In this document: positions 47,801 to 60,115 of the stretch, one piece after another
Numbering within the stretch: position 1 is the stretch's first letter
Layout of the letters: each line of letters begins with the position of its first letter
Origin: Helicoverpa zea
Taxonomy: Eukaryota; Arthropoda; Insecta; Lepidoptera; Noctuidae
DNA: 64,000 nucleotides
Assembly (NCBI RefSeq): GCF_022581195.2
Contig: NC_061456.1
Span: 5,892,501 to 5,956,500 of the forward strand
Direction: 5' to 3'
Program-made: the position numbers and the translations under genes
The notes under the pieces: generated by a model
Database searches by the model: none
The model's input: only the letters and a program-made list of their open reading frames with translations
What the model was told of the DNA's origin: nothing

Positions 47801-50800
47801 AATTTTGAAAGTATAGGGAGATAAGCACGTGAGCTCTGCTCACTTATCTAAAGACTCATTTTCACGTGAGATCCGGAAACACTTCGAATTCAAATGTAAA
47901 ACGTGACATTGACGAAAAAACAGAGTCTGTCTCGGAGAAAATGGAATGAATAAAAAGCTTGTTGTATAGGTCAGAAAAAGAAGCTTGTATGTATATTTAA
48001 AATTGGACCAAAACATATATCAGCCTGACCCAAAAGGACAACATATTTGTCCCTTGATACCGCTTTACGAATTCAGTTTTTCTCTCTTAATATTGTATCT
48101 GTCTTTAAAAAGTGACCGAAGGCACTACGAGTTTTATAGAAGACATTTAACCCTCCTTCCTTCATCCCCAGAGGTCGAATTTCGGGAAACACTACACAGT
48201 TTTAGTGTTTTCTGTCATGAAAAATGCATCATTCCTCGAAGGTAACCGAACTTACGAGTGTTTTGTATGAAATACAGAACAAACCGTATGAAACACAAGT
48301 GACCTGAATCCAAGAAATATTTAATCCCGTTTCTTAGATTTTCACATGATTTTTGTTTTAAATTTTCGGAGGAAAATTTTCAGACTTTTTGTAGACTACA
48401 GGACGGTAGCAAGTAAGTACTTATGCCGACGTTTTAATGCGTATTGAGAAAAATCTTTGCTAGTAAATATTGTTGTGTCAACAGCAAATAATGTGAGTAA
48501 CTATTAATGTCTCAACATTCCGTTATAAAGGCATTCAACATTTTTATCGCTGTCATAAAACTGTTAGGAAATTCACCTTCTGTAAACTAAATCGTCTTCC
48601 CTTTTAATAAATATTAGGTATAAATAAAATAGTAATAAAATACTATCGAAATGTTAAAACATAAATTATGTTTGTCAGTTGGACTTTAATAAGTCTCAGA
48701 AGTTATTTGTTTGAGTTTAAAATTAAAAAGTTTTTAGTTATTTTTATTCGAAACATTGTAGAATTAACAAAAAGATTTTTGCCAGTCATGGATAAATATT
48801 AGAAGCCACTAATCACTTACAGCAATATAATGTTAATAATGTTCTTCTATGTGTCAGTTTTCCACTAAGAAACATAAACGGCCATTCATTTCTTTTAACG
48901 TGAAGAATTTGCCGAAAAGAAGAACCCAAATTGAGCCCTTTGTAGCAACAACAAATTGCGTTCGCTAAGCCCTGTTTGTCATTTTTCCTTGTCCAACTCG
49001 ATTTTAGCATGAAATTGTATGATCATTGTTGTTGTGACGTCATAATGCTTTATCTAAACAAATGGGGTGGAAGTTGTGAGCTCCGTGTGCCACGCGAGTG
49101 AGAAAAGAGGATTACGATGTTTGCACTACAGCCGTTGTACGCAAGTTTAATAAAAAGTCAAGTGTTGCCGTGTCTTGGGGAAAACATGCTGGAAATAAGT
49201 AGAAAATACCCTGATCATATAAAGTGAAAGCAGAATTATATAGTGTCTGTATAAATATAAACGCCTTTAATAGGATATACGTATAAATGCTTTTATGTGA
49301 AGTGATACTAACATAGTTTTAAGTTTTTTATATACTAACAATTTTGTATAATATAATATGTATGTTAGTCATTAAGGTATATATCTATGGGCCAATGCAG
49401 TCTGAAAATAAAGGTATTTGATTTGATTTGATTTAATAGGACTCTTCCTCTCACCCCGGACGCACGTATTATGCACCCTCTAGATAGAGCAATTATAAAC
49501 ATTAAACTTCTTCCTGAAGAGAGGAGAAATGAACGGTCAACCTTCATATTTATATGGAACAATGAAGAATTGACACCCTAGAATTGAAGTTGATTTTGCT
49601 AAAATCTGTTGCAAATTAAACGCATCGTATTCATTCAAAAGCACTTAATACTTTTTGCACCATTTAACTACGCGAAACCCTCAACCCAAATGTTCTACAT
49701 AAAACAGTTTATAATGTTTGATTAAGGTAGAATTAGTGCCAGTACGGGAACATAGTTTTGTTATGTTAATTTGGAAGATAGAGTAAAGCTGACCTTTCCT
49801 GTGGGTCATCCGTTTAGCGTTAATTGTAACTAAATGTGCTTTGTATTTGACATTTACATGTTTCGAGTAAATATGGGTTTGTTAAAGTTATTATGTTCGA
49901 GCGCTTTCTTGAACTTTAAGCTATAGTTTTCTAGTAGGTATAATTCCAAAAACTTTAATAATAATAGAGATAATTGAAGATTATTTCCATTGAGGTAAAA
50001 AAAAAGTATAACAGATATCTTCAATTTTCCTCCTGGATACCTCCACATATTGGCATATATCTCGTTTAACCACACCGTGTACGGAGGTTACTTTTTATTT
50101 CAAGTATGCATGTCTAAGAACAATCAACATATAACATGTGTACCCGCTACCTTACTATGAATTCACATCTATATTACATACAGTGACCCAGTATATCGTT
50201 ATTATAGGTCAAATACACGAAGCAATTTATCTAACGACCGGTATGTTGCAAAATGTGAGAGGATATTCAAATTTTGTTTTGCTCTGAATGATTTTTCAAA
50301 CATTTTCGTGCGCGATTTTAGAGGGATGTAGCATCAATATTAAATATGTTCTACACAAAAGTATATTTTATTTATATCAAAAATATATTTTTTTCAGTGA
50401 ATATAAAATAAGCATTGACTTTACAGCATTTTATTTCTTCGTATTCTAGCTTACTGAAGTTATAAGTAACCTATTTCGGGAATTAACAGAACTAATGTTA
50501 AAAATAAACATGAGGGCGGAGATTGACATATAAATACACGGGAATTTATTTCATATGTTTGCGATTTTCAATCGGACAAAGGGAAAGCTATTGTATTGAG
50601 TACAATGTACGAAACAAAGACATATTATAGGTAGTACGTACATACAATGTGAACATGTTCAATTACCTACATATATAGTTAACCACTGAGTATCGAGTTA
50701 ACGTATTGAAATGATCTACGCCGTAGCGCTTGCTACGAGCTACGGTTACTGTTAAACACTACGCGGCCAGATCAAATAACACATTCACGTAATATTATGA

Positions 50801-53078
50801 ATCAGAATGTCTGATTACAATTAGTAAACAATAATGTTGTGATATTTAAATGACAAATATTATCACACTTTTCAGTGCTTAGTTTACAGAAAGTTCACTT
50901 CTGATGTAGTTATGCAGTATGCACTGCGTTATTACCACGCCAGTAATGATTTTAAGAAAAGTAGTGATGTACTTCAATGATGCTCAATCGAATTTTCTGA
51001 TCTGCACTGTCACGAAAGTAATATGACTGAACCGAAATGGTATCGCCTACAATTGCATCAGGAATGTTGGCTGAGCATTTATGTTCAAGTTAACTCAATA
51101 GAGATTCCCAAGGGGGTACATTCCTAAGAGTGGAAAAATATGCCCACGTACCGTGTGTTTATTACGAATGAAGGTATTCCCCGCGCTCTTCGCTAATGAA
51201 AATTTATATGACGGTCAGTAATACCGATGAGACTCGTCGTCTACCAGCACCCTTCGACCGTAATGAATGTTTGTTAACTCTATTTGAAAAATTACCTTTA
51301 TTTATTTAAGTCACACATGAGAGATTAACTATAGGTAACTAACAAATATAGTAAAATGCTGTGTTACACTATAACTCGTCCGTATATAGTGCCTGCAGTA
51401 AAACTTTACGGAACATTTAGTATGCCAGCGTTGAACGTATTCCAAGTACATCCAATTGTTAAAGATACATTAAGCAGTAATACGGGTATTCAAGACGGGA
51501 ATGGTGCAGTGAAATTGGCAATCTATCGTCTACGAACAGTATAGGAGCCCATTTCCTCGACTACATTCGTATTTCCGTTCGATTTTAAGGAGACCCTAAG
51601 TAATTTGTGAATATATCGTTACGTTATTGATGTAAGTATTTCTTGAAACCCTACAAAGTGACTCAAGCCTTTAATTTTTAAAAGCGCTTGAAGCGATTCA
51701 GCAAAAAACAGTGAAATCTTTTATAAGTCACGTCATATTCTATTCAGTTTGTGAACTTGCGGCGTGCATGTAAAATAACAATGCAGGAAAAGTTATTTGT
51801 TACCGCAGGATACTAAATATTAATGCTCTTACCATAAAGTTTGTGGTTTTGGTTTGCTGTTAGTGGCTTTGTTGTAGTGTGTAGTGTAAACTACACATAA
51901 CAAGGTGTTTTATTTATATGCGAGATTGATGGCTCTGTGTTTATGGTTTTAGAAATGGCTCAGTCATTAACTATCATGTCTCTTTCATTTCAGATAAAAA
52001 GCTAGATTATTTAATTAAATTGTAATGGTAAAATTTTACTCTAAATATAATTTACGGTTGAACAGTTGCAACATCTTTTCCTCTGGCTAACACTAAGTAC
52101 ACAAAGTCAATGAGGCATAAACTAATTATTCGTCAAGTGCCCCAATTTTGAACAATCAAGCATCGCATTTAACCTGACGCATAAGAACACAATTGCGCTA
52201 ATTGGTTTCACTTTATACACCCCATACGACGACACGCAAGCAAAATATCGTTTAATATAATGTTTACAATTCGCGTATTAAAGCTGCATCAAACTTGACC
52301 GACATTTACACTGTTCTTGGCCGCGTAACAAAATGTGTGTCACACGCATCGCGATCTCCCTGCTATTTTGGCAACTCATTATCTATCAGTGCCAGAGGAA
52401 CCTCGGCTACAGATTCTAAGAATTCAGACGGCAGCATTCGTTACTCGAATCGAGAAAGCAACGAGTAATTATGAGCTGTGGCGATTAACTAATCGATTCT
52501 ATTATTAGAGAGGTCTGTTAATGTCACAACTCTTGTGCAATATATAGGGAGTATTAATGCTTTTACGTGATCTGATTCTGAGGCGTATTATTACGAAGAA
52601 ATGAACTATTCGTTATTAAGAACAAATTAATTCTTGATTTATCAATAGGCATTGTTATTTACAAATACTAAATGAATGACTCCCGACGGATTCAAATGTG
52701 AATTTTGATTAATTACACGTACAATGTAATAGTGTTCACATAAATTTCTCTCAACGCGACCTTTGTGTTCTCAATACCAAACAAAAGAACATCTTCATAA
52801 CTAGAAGTTAATGAGAATAGGCACATTAACACGACATGTTCAAGTCATTAGCGATTCCTTCACAGAACTTTCCCGAAGCATTTAAAACAGAATCTATGAA
52901 TACTAGAGTTAGAGTTAAGTTATGGACCAGTTGGTTGATCAACATATTTGATTGGTACCTCTGTACAACCGAATACATGTATATAATTATACATACAACT
53001 TGCAGAAATTGGCCCTTTACCCTTTACAGCATATAGGTATACATTTTAATAGGAATTTGTAAAGTTTTAACACTCTAG
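44843..53078. other. Long non-coding stretch; no gene recognised
   Basis: I found no exon or intact mobile element here except a LINE-type tail at 49405-49436. Open frames (for example 47985-48245 plus, 49854-50075 minus) are short and AT-driven. A patch around 52290-52520 has more balanced composition and could be conserved non-coding sequence. Confidence 0.35.
49405..49436 (+). repeat. LINE-type 3' tail, (GATTT)n
   Basis: AAAATAAAGGTATTTGATTT followed by further GATTT repeats. An AATAAA string followed by short tandem repeats is typical of the 3' ends of CR1/L2-like and related LINEs. The body is not recognisable. Confidence 0.4.
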
Positions 53079-53336
53079 AGCTGGGTACTCACTTAGCTGT
53101 GTAGCACGTAACGTATCAGATACGGTATCAAGTGAGTACGTAGGCACGAGCCCGCTGCGAGCCGCTCGCGCGTGGAGCGCTGTAAGCTCGCAGTGACCCG
53201 CCGAGTGGCGGTTTCACTGCGAACACAAAGGCGGCTCGCAGTGTGCTCGTGAGAACCGTGGACGAGCCGTACCCACTTGCAGGTTGATACCGTATCTGAT
53301 ACGTTACGTGCTACACTTCTAAGTGAGTACCCAGCT
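53079..53336. mobile_element. 258-bp MITE with long TIRs and a GC-rich core
   Basis: The left arm (AGCTGGGTACTCACTTAG...GCACGTAACGTATCAGATAC) is repeated inverted at the right (GTATCTGATACGTTACGTGC...CTAAGTGAGTACCCAGCT) over about 53 bp with few mismatches. The core (53150-53275) is very GC-rich with repeated GAGCCGC/GCTCGCAGTG words, themselves partly inverted. A clear target duplication was not found. No coding capacity. Confidence 0.75.
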
Positions 53337-54702
53337 TTTAACTATCATTTAATAGGGGTGGAATTCAATATCACAATACACGCAATAATGATCATAATAT
53401 TGACAGGAAATAAAAAAAACTGTATTAAATCTCGAGGGTGCTCGAAAACATTTGAAAGGAAATCTTTTATATCCGATAATGAGAGAAGGGACAACTTCCT
53501 CAACTTTCCTTTGTTAAAAATGCGTACAAGAACATTTTGTCGGTGACTTTATTAGCGAAGGTATTTCCTGTATATCTACACCTACATAGTTATGAATGCA
53601 TGAAAGAAAAATGTCTGTTTAACAAAACAGCACAATATGAATCAGTGTGTTTTCACGTTTGTTTCACAATTTAGTCTAACTTTTTGCTGTGGATGTTTTT
53701 CTGGCCTGTTTTTCATCTAAAAAATGATTCACTATGTACTATCAATTTCAAGAATCGCATCAAAGTGAAATTGTGGGCATTTTATTTTTCTTTCGGAGTC
53801 ATATAAAATTAATTTCCTCTTTTACACAGCGTAATAAAAAGATTCAACACAAAGAAAATAACGGTTTAATGTTTGTCTATATTAAAATTATGATGGGAGG
53901 GTCAACAGCGACCACAACCCATTCTAAGCCTCATTTATAGCTCGTATTACCCCCGACCAGGATACGTTTATGTCGGAGCAATTTAATTAACGCCCCGTCC
54001 ATGTATTATACACATTTTAATATGTGTATTGACAACTTTGATGTTTTATGACAAGGGAAAAACGTGCCAAAATCCAGTCCATCTCACAAACCACACCGGA
54101 AAATAAATCGTGTCGTTTGATATTAGCTGTCTATAAAGCTTTGATAAAAACAGCAAATTACAAAAATAACGAAGTTAAACATAACTGAGTGACAATTTTA
54201 AATTGCTTTAGAAGCTTTGAATAGGTAATTATGTCCCTCGTTTATTGGCTAAAAAGTCTTTTCGGAAAATGTTTTGCGGTCCCGTTGAAAGGAAACGTTT
54301 TATATAGGCACTTTACATTTATGGCATTTTTTTTTAGTAAAAATATAAACTGTTCTTTGTATAATTTTGCCCCAAATGACAGACTATGATAACAATTGAT
54401 TGCTTATTTTTGAGTATACGTATCATACACACTTAATCGTAAGTTATCACTTGTTTCTTAGCGAACCCAAACTCCTATACTCCTTTTAAGTGGATGAATA
54501 AAGCCCGAAAGCAATCAGAAGAACTCCCGGCTCAAACAAGTAGGATAAATAATCACCTATAATGTGAAAATGTACAGAATCATTAGCTATAATACACAAG
54601 TGACATTGTACTGTACACGTTTCAGTAATTTCGCTGACACAGCAGGCGTGAGGCTCGTCACCTCGTGTCGTCAGCCGCATACGGCCCGCGCGCCTCCCGT
54701 TC
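53337..54702. other. No gene seen
   Basis: AT-rich. Frames at 53734-53940 (plus) and 54486-54737 (minus) lack coding signs. A weak inverted pair ATTATACACAT/ATATGTGTATT occurs near 54004-54032. Confidence 0.35.
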
Positions 54703-56401
54703 ATGGAGAACAAAATTATGAGCGGAGATGCTATCACGGAAAATCTACTAAGAAGCGCGTCAAAATGCGGGTGTTCGAAGTATGGGGAACGTTACCGTAT
54801 CTACCCTTATACGCTTTCTTTGGAACCCGAACATTTTTTTGTTATAAAAATCGTTAGCAAATGTCTCAAAGAACCCGAAAACCTCGTTTGATTCCTCGTA
54901 AATAATCGCTTTGGTTTATACCCACCAGTGGCGAAGGGTGGTTTAATGAAATAGGGAAGCCGCAGCAAAAAAAAAACTGGGGGGGGGGGGAGTACTCAGG
55001 GATGGGGGGGGAGAGGTAATGGAGGTAATTTCTCAGTCCACCTTTTAGCACTGACTGAGAGACTGATAGTTTGAACATGTTTTCTCGAGGAATTCGGCAG
55101 ATTATTAATATCTATAAAACTTTATTATCTTTAGTTAGGTATATTAACTAGGTACTAGAATCTGAGAAAACTTGGCACTAGAAACAATACATTTTAAGTA
55201 TTTAATTTACAACGGCCTGTTAGCCATTGATATTTATCGTAGGTATTTATCCGTCAGGACGTTAGTAATTTTAATATAGACGTAATATTGGTAGGTAATT
55301 CACCCGAGCGGCGTGCCCGAGTTTTATAACACGTTTTTATTCTAACTTAACCTTGAAAAATAAGTTCCTTCCTAAAGTAAACAATCTGTCGGATCGGAAA
55401 ACAGTCTAATGCGATAAATGCTATAGGTACATTAAAAAGAAACCTGATGCCAACTGTCTACGTATCAAAATACATCATTTCAACGTAGATATCTCTATTT
55501 TCACTAGGTACACACACTGTAGTACTGTACTTGTACTGAGTACCAGGTCACACAGTGCGATCGCGGGAATTAGTAGGGAGTAATAATGATACTGCCAACT
55601 ATTTAATCAAAATTATCAAAATTATATACTTGGTGAATTCATAAAAATAAATAAATTCCCAACTAGGGTCATTAAATCGCGGAGAATCTTAACACCGCGA
55701 TTCAGGATTTGCATAAAAATGCACAACGCCATCTATGTTGACATAATGTAACTAAAACACACACACGAACTATGTTATTTCCAAATGATACACACACTAA
55801 TAAATTCAATTAAGTAATACAAAGAACAAATTGTTAATGGTATTATCTAAAACAAAATAAGAACAATGAGAGTGAATTTGTCTGATTTGTTTGTTTACAT
55901 ATTTGAGAAAGCGCTGTCACTCGCGGGTAGACAGGTATAGCTACTCTACTCTTGACGCGTTCTTTCTCGTTCACTCGCGAGTTTTGATTGGTGGAACCCG
56001 CTCCGTGAGCCGGCTTACCGCTCGCCCTTATTTTGCGAACATCGCGCGGCGCGGCGTGGATGACGTCACGCAAGCGTAGTTTTGTATGGAGGAGGAAGCC
56101 GCGGCTTATTTAGTAGGAGCAAAATGTTTCAAGTAATTTATAGACAATTTTTTTACGGTGGTAGGCGTTTTGTTATACCTACATATTTATATTGTGTGGT
56201 TTAAATGATTATATTAATTATACCTATACCTATATTATAACTTATACCTATGCTTCTTTCTTGAAATTCGAAAGGGAAGCCGATGGGAATCGGCTTATAA
56301 GGACGCCTCGCCACTGATACCCACCGTACGTGTGTGACCCAGAAGAAGGCGCCTGAACTACCTGCGTTATAGCATCTCCGCTCATATTTTCTTACTTCGT
56401 G
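54703..56401. mobile_element. MITE copy 1, split by a hAT insertion
   Basis: Inverted ends GAGCGGAGATGCTAT (left, from 54720) and ATAGCATCTCCGCTC (right, to 56383). Weaker similarity extends about 17 bp further out on both sides. Removing the hAT element and one copy of its target duplication leaves about 265 bp, matching the 264-bp second copy at 57288-57551. Shared internal words include ATGTCTCAAAGAACCCGAA, AATCGTTTTGGT-type text and AGAAGGCGCCTGA. Confidence 0.75.
54926..56316. mobile_element. 1391-bp non-autonomous hAT element with perfect 8-bp target duplication
   Basis: Ends CAGTGGCGAAGG and CCTCGCCACTG. Perfect 8-bp duplication ATACCCAC at 54918-54925 and 56317-56324, as expected for hAT transposition. 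Subterminal GGGAAGCCG appears at the left (54954-54962), with GGGAAGCCGATG near the right end. The interior has G-runs (54979-55010), a GC-rich block with TGACGTCA (about 55900-56100) and no frame longer than about 76 codons. The transposase gene is therefore absent. It sits inside another MITE. Confidence 0.88.
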
Positions 56402-57287
56402 GTCGCGTCACTCATTAATAAGATATTATGAAAAGGTGGTCACCGTGTTACACAAGGAAGGTTTACTTTACCTTAATTTGCCTTTTTCTGTGTTGTAATG
56501 AAACACGTGGTAAGGGTTAAAGGTTTGTTTGCAAACTTTTGTTTTTGACGTCACGATTTTCACTTGAATGAACAGTACCTAAGTTTAAGTAAGGTTTTGG
56601 GCATAAATTCATGCTACATAAATAAAGGTATTATAACAATTTCTAGCTGTCCGTTAGAAGTCAGACTTCCAGTAATGACTGATAGTGAAATGTTGTTAGT
56701 TAAACTATATGTCAACTAACGATACTATCTATCTAAATTCTAAACCATTGTTGACAATAGTTATTTACTTTAGATTTATTAGGCTCTTTATTTTAGTTCA
56801 AACTACATAAAGTTAGTAAAGTATACACCTACACACATGTAACTGTCAAGACTCATTTGTATTGTAAAGTGTTTGCATATTATTATTATTTTTAATTCTT
56901 AGTAGCTTGTCTCGAACAATGTTTTCTCATTTTAATATTAACAGATTTAAAACTATAAACATAGTTTAAATAGAAAGTTATGAAAATATTTGAGTTGATT
57001 TTTCATAAAATTCTTAACATTGTATTAAATTCATAACATATTTTACGAATAACAAAATTATATCTAACCACTCTTCTGTAAATTCACTAAATATAGGTAC
57101 TTTATTATTGCTGTATTTCAGTAAAAAAATAATTTTACATTTCGTTTTATTTAACCGTTAATTAGTCTTCAAAGTTTCACAAAACTTTTTTCGCTATGAA
57201 CTTTTGAGTTTTACATCTAATTACTAAGTTCGTCAACAATACTATCAAAGACATCCAAAGTATTAGCAGCATGCAGAACAAAATGAC

Positions 57288-57551
57288 TAGCGGAGATGCC
57301 ATAACAAAAAATCTCCTAAGAAAGTAGCGCGCCAAAATGCTGGTTCGCTGGGGCGAGGAATGATATTGTCTCCGCTCTTATACGGCTTCTTTCGAACCCG
57401 CCAATTTTTTGTAATACCAAAAATCATTGAAAGATGTCTCAAAGAACCCGAACGCCTCTCTAGTTCACTCGTAACTAATCGTTTTGGTCATGCCCACCGT
57501 ATTTGACCTACGAGAAGGCGCCTGACCTACCCGCATTATGGCATCTCCGCC
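57288..57551. mobile_element. MITE copy 2, uninterrupted (empty site for the hAT element)
   Basis: AGCGGAGATGCCATAAC at the left and TTATGGCATCTCCGC at the right form the inverted ends. The middle aligns with 54720-54925 plus 56325-56383. Its TGCCCACCGTA corresponds to the point where copy 1 carries ATACCCAC-hAT-ATACCCAC-CGTA. Confidence 0.78.
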
Positions 57552-57889
57552 TATCTTTCCTTACTCAGTGATTAGCAGTAATTCAATTGTCTGTTTGTTT
57601 GTAAGTTAGTAGCTCTTCGAAGGGCTCTCTAGACTTACTTAATGTTTAAGACTTACTACTCTGTTTGTTCAACATTACCTGCCTAGTTTTGTGCCTAAAC
57701 AAACTTCTTGCCCGTGACCTTATCACTGCGAGGTCATATGCCAGCACCAGACTAGAAACAATTGAAATACGTCGAACAAAAGTTTCAGTAATTGACTACC
57801 GTTAATTGATCTATTATTTATTTATAGACCCATTTTTGTGGATCATTTTGGTGTCAATTAAAAGAATAATAAATATCGGCATACCCTTT

Positions 57890-58090
57890 TAACACACGGT
57901 TGGTTAGCCTCATGGTAAGTTATTAATTAACTGGTGTTATGGGCGCGTATATAAATATAAATATTATAACATCCAGACTACGGCCAACAAGCATGCTTAT
58001 CAGACGAATGTCGACCGAACCGGGGATCAAAGCCGGTACCTCGGCAGTCCAGCATGGTAACCAATGCGCCATCGAGGTCGAAGAATTGCA
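57890..58090 (-). repeat. tRNA-derived SINE, reverse orientation
   Basis: On the minus strand CGACCTCGATGGCGCATTGG (box A-like TGGCGCATTGG) is followed by GGACTGCCGAGGTACCGGCT and TTTGATCCCCGGTTCGG (box B-like). An AT-rich body follows to about 57890. Spacing and motifs resemble a degraded tRNA head, but the rest is not a tRNA fold and there is no acceptor stem. It is therefore a SINE head, not a tRNA gene. Confidence 0.6.
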
Positions 58091-58442
58091 GTTCATTGAT
58101 GACGTAAAACACTTAAGAAGCTAAGTGCACGCTTTAATTGATAAAAGCAAGACGAGAGTATCGGATAGGACTATTTAGAGGGGTAAATAAAACATGAGCC
58201 ATTAGCAGGCAATATAAAGAGCACATGTAGAACAATAAAATATTTTACTGCGCTCGTAAATTTGCCCCGAGCCACCAGACATATGGAGCATTTAGTGACA
58301 TTTTAACTTCCAGCCAGGTGTACTACGGAACTCAATAAATATTTAATACGTGGCTTTACTTGGTGATGTAAAGTATTGAATGGACTTTACAATGAAATAT
58401 GCTTTTCGTTAACAAGTAATATTATATCGGTAAGTATTATAT

Positions 58443-58570
58443 CGGTGGAGTGATGACTTGCGCAAGACGGCTGGCAGGAGCTGGATGCGAGTAGCCGAAA
58501 ATCGATCTCAGTGGCGTGCACTTGGAGAGGCCTATGTCCAGCAGTGGACTGCGATAGGCTGATGATGAAG
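58443..58570 (+). mobile_element. 5'-truncated RTE-like LINE, C-terminal end of ORF
   Basis: The plus frame from 58443 reads RWSDDLRKTAGRSWMRVAEN, then RSQWRALGEAYVQQWTAIG and a TGA stop (58560-58562), followed by the TGATGA repeat tail. The WRALGEAYVQQW ending followed by GATGATG is the signature C-terminus and 3' end of lepidopteran RTE-clade retrotransposons. Only the last about 40 codons survive, which is the common result of incomplete reverse transcription. Confidence 0.85.
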
Positions 58571-58714
58571 TATCATAAAAATCTGATTCTGGATATCTGA
58601 TTGATTCAGTTTTGATTTATGGCAATAAAGTGTTTTTTGCCTTTACCCAAGTCATCAAGCCTTAATATTACAAGGGATTAAAAATTACGAGCAAAGTGTG
58701 GTTAATTTAAACGT

Positions 58715-59345
58715 GAGTATACGTCGGCCTAACCCTTCTGGGAAAATAGGCATTATGTTATCTAGACACACGGCAGTGTGTCCGCCAAGTTCGAGCAAAA
58801 AAAGCGACACACCGGCCGTGGGTTATATTACACGAACCATTTCGGGCCAAATTCGACCCCCCTATAACTCAAAATCTATTTTGTTCACGCATATCAAATT
58901 TCTAGTATCTGTTGAGACCCCCTCACTTATCTAAAATACAAAATTTCATTAATATACCTATTGTAGGTCTTGAGATATTGACGTCAGAAAATCGCTATTT
59001 TTACTATACACTCACTGACTGACTGACTGACTGACTGACTGACTGACTCACTCATCAAAAACCTAGACCACTTCCAATGGTCGTATTGACTTGAAATTTG
59101 GCATGGAGGTAGGTCTTTATGTCAAGGTAAAGGGAAAAATCTGAAAATGGTCAAGTGTGAGTCGGTTTTAAAATAATGAAGGTGTTTTATACCCCTAAGG
59201 AACTAAAACGAACTAAATTTATCTATATTTATATAATATATCTTCGAATGGTCGTACCGATCTGAAATTCGTTACAAAGGTTTGTATTTAGTCAAAGTAA
59301 AGTAAAAATCTGAAAACGGCCAAGTGTGAGTCACTTTCGAAAATA
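58715..59345. repeat. Dispersed repeat with (GACT)8 microsatellite and internal duplication
   Basis: Begins around CGTGAGTATACGTCGGCC, with a (GACT)8 run at 59017-59048. Two similar blocks follow (59076-59170 and 59247-59339), both with AATGGTCGTA, CTGAAA and CAAGTGTGAGTC in the same order. No coding content. It resembles a repeat seen widely in moth genomes; family unnamed. Confidence 0.5.
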
Positions 59346-59752
59346 ACGAATGTGTAACTTTGATCTACAAACATAATATATGATAACATGTCATGTCAGT
59401 CAGTTGGTAAATCTAGTTCATTTCTTTGTAAGAAGCGTGCATATTAAAAAATCTGAAAGATAGAATAAATGAGTCATTTCCTTAACTAACTTAGTCATAT
59501 GAAAAAAACCATTGTCTGTAAAGTCGTTTTACTGACGATAGTTGAACGTGACAACGTGAGTAGCTGCTGATTGTGCCTCTTTGTCGCTCGCTGCGTGCTC
59601 TCGCTTGCACTTCAAGCCTTAAACGGAACGCCTCAGAGCGAGGTAACGCCGCATGAGTCATGTTTGTTCGTGCGTGCAGCCGGCTCCATCGATTTATAAG
59701 ACGTTGTCACGTCAAAAAATAAAATAAACAACCTTACAAAAATAAATGAAAT
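59346..59752. other. No gene seen
   Basis: No exon or element ends recognised. A moderately GC-rich patch lies at 59540-59700. Confidence 0.35.
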
Positions 59753-60115
59753 CCCACCCAAAACATAAATGTGAAAGACTGCCAAGTTCGATAATATGGG
59801 AACGCTTCGCCTATAAAAGAAATGAGATCTGAATAAGTACCAAGTTCCATACACATACCTGAGTTAAAAATAGTTACTTTTTAATGATGCTACTTGGCAA
59901 GTTTTAATAGAAAATTAAATACTTGATTCATTGCATTTAGTAGGTTTATAACAAGGTGTGTGAAAACTTGCCAAGTAGCATCATTAAAAAGTAACTATTT
60001 TTAACTCAGGTATGTGTATGGAACTTGGTACTTATTCAGATCTCATTTCTTTTATAGGCGAAGCGTTCCCATATTATCGAACTTGGCAGTCTTTCACATT
60101 TATGTTTTGGGTGGG
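59753..60115. repeat. Perfect 153-bp inverted repeat with 57-bp spacer
   Basis: The arm at 59753-59905 (starting CCCACCCAAAACATAAATGT) is the exact reverse complement of 59963-60115, 153 of 153 positions by base-by-base comparison. The spacer 59906-59962 is AT-rich. A transcript would fold into a long perfect hairpin. No transposon terminus or target duplication is evident at the outer edges. Confidence 0.92.

Noticed and set aside
57890..58090. Possible tRNA gene
   Set aside because: Box A- and B-like strings are present, but the rest does not fold as a tRNA and lacks an acceptor stem; kept as a SINE head.
59017..59048. (GACT)8 array as a CRISPR-like or satellite array
   Set aside because: Simple microsatellite without spacers, part of a dispersed repeat.
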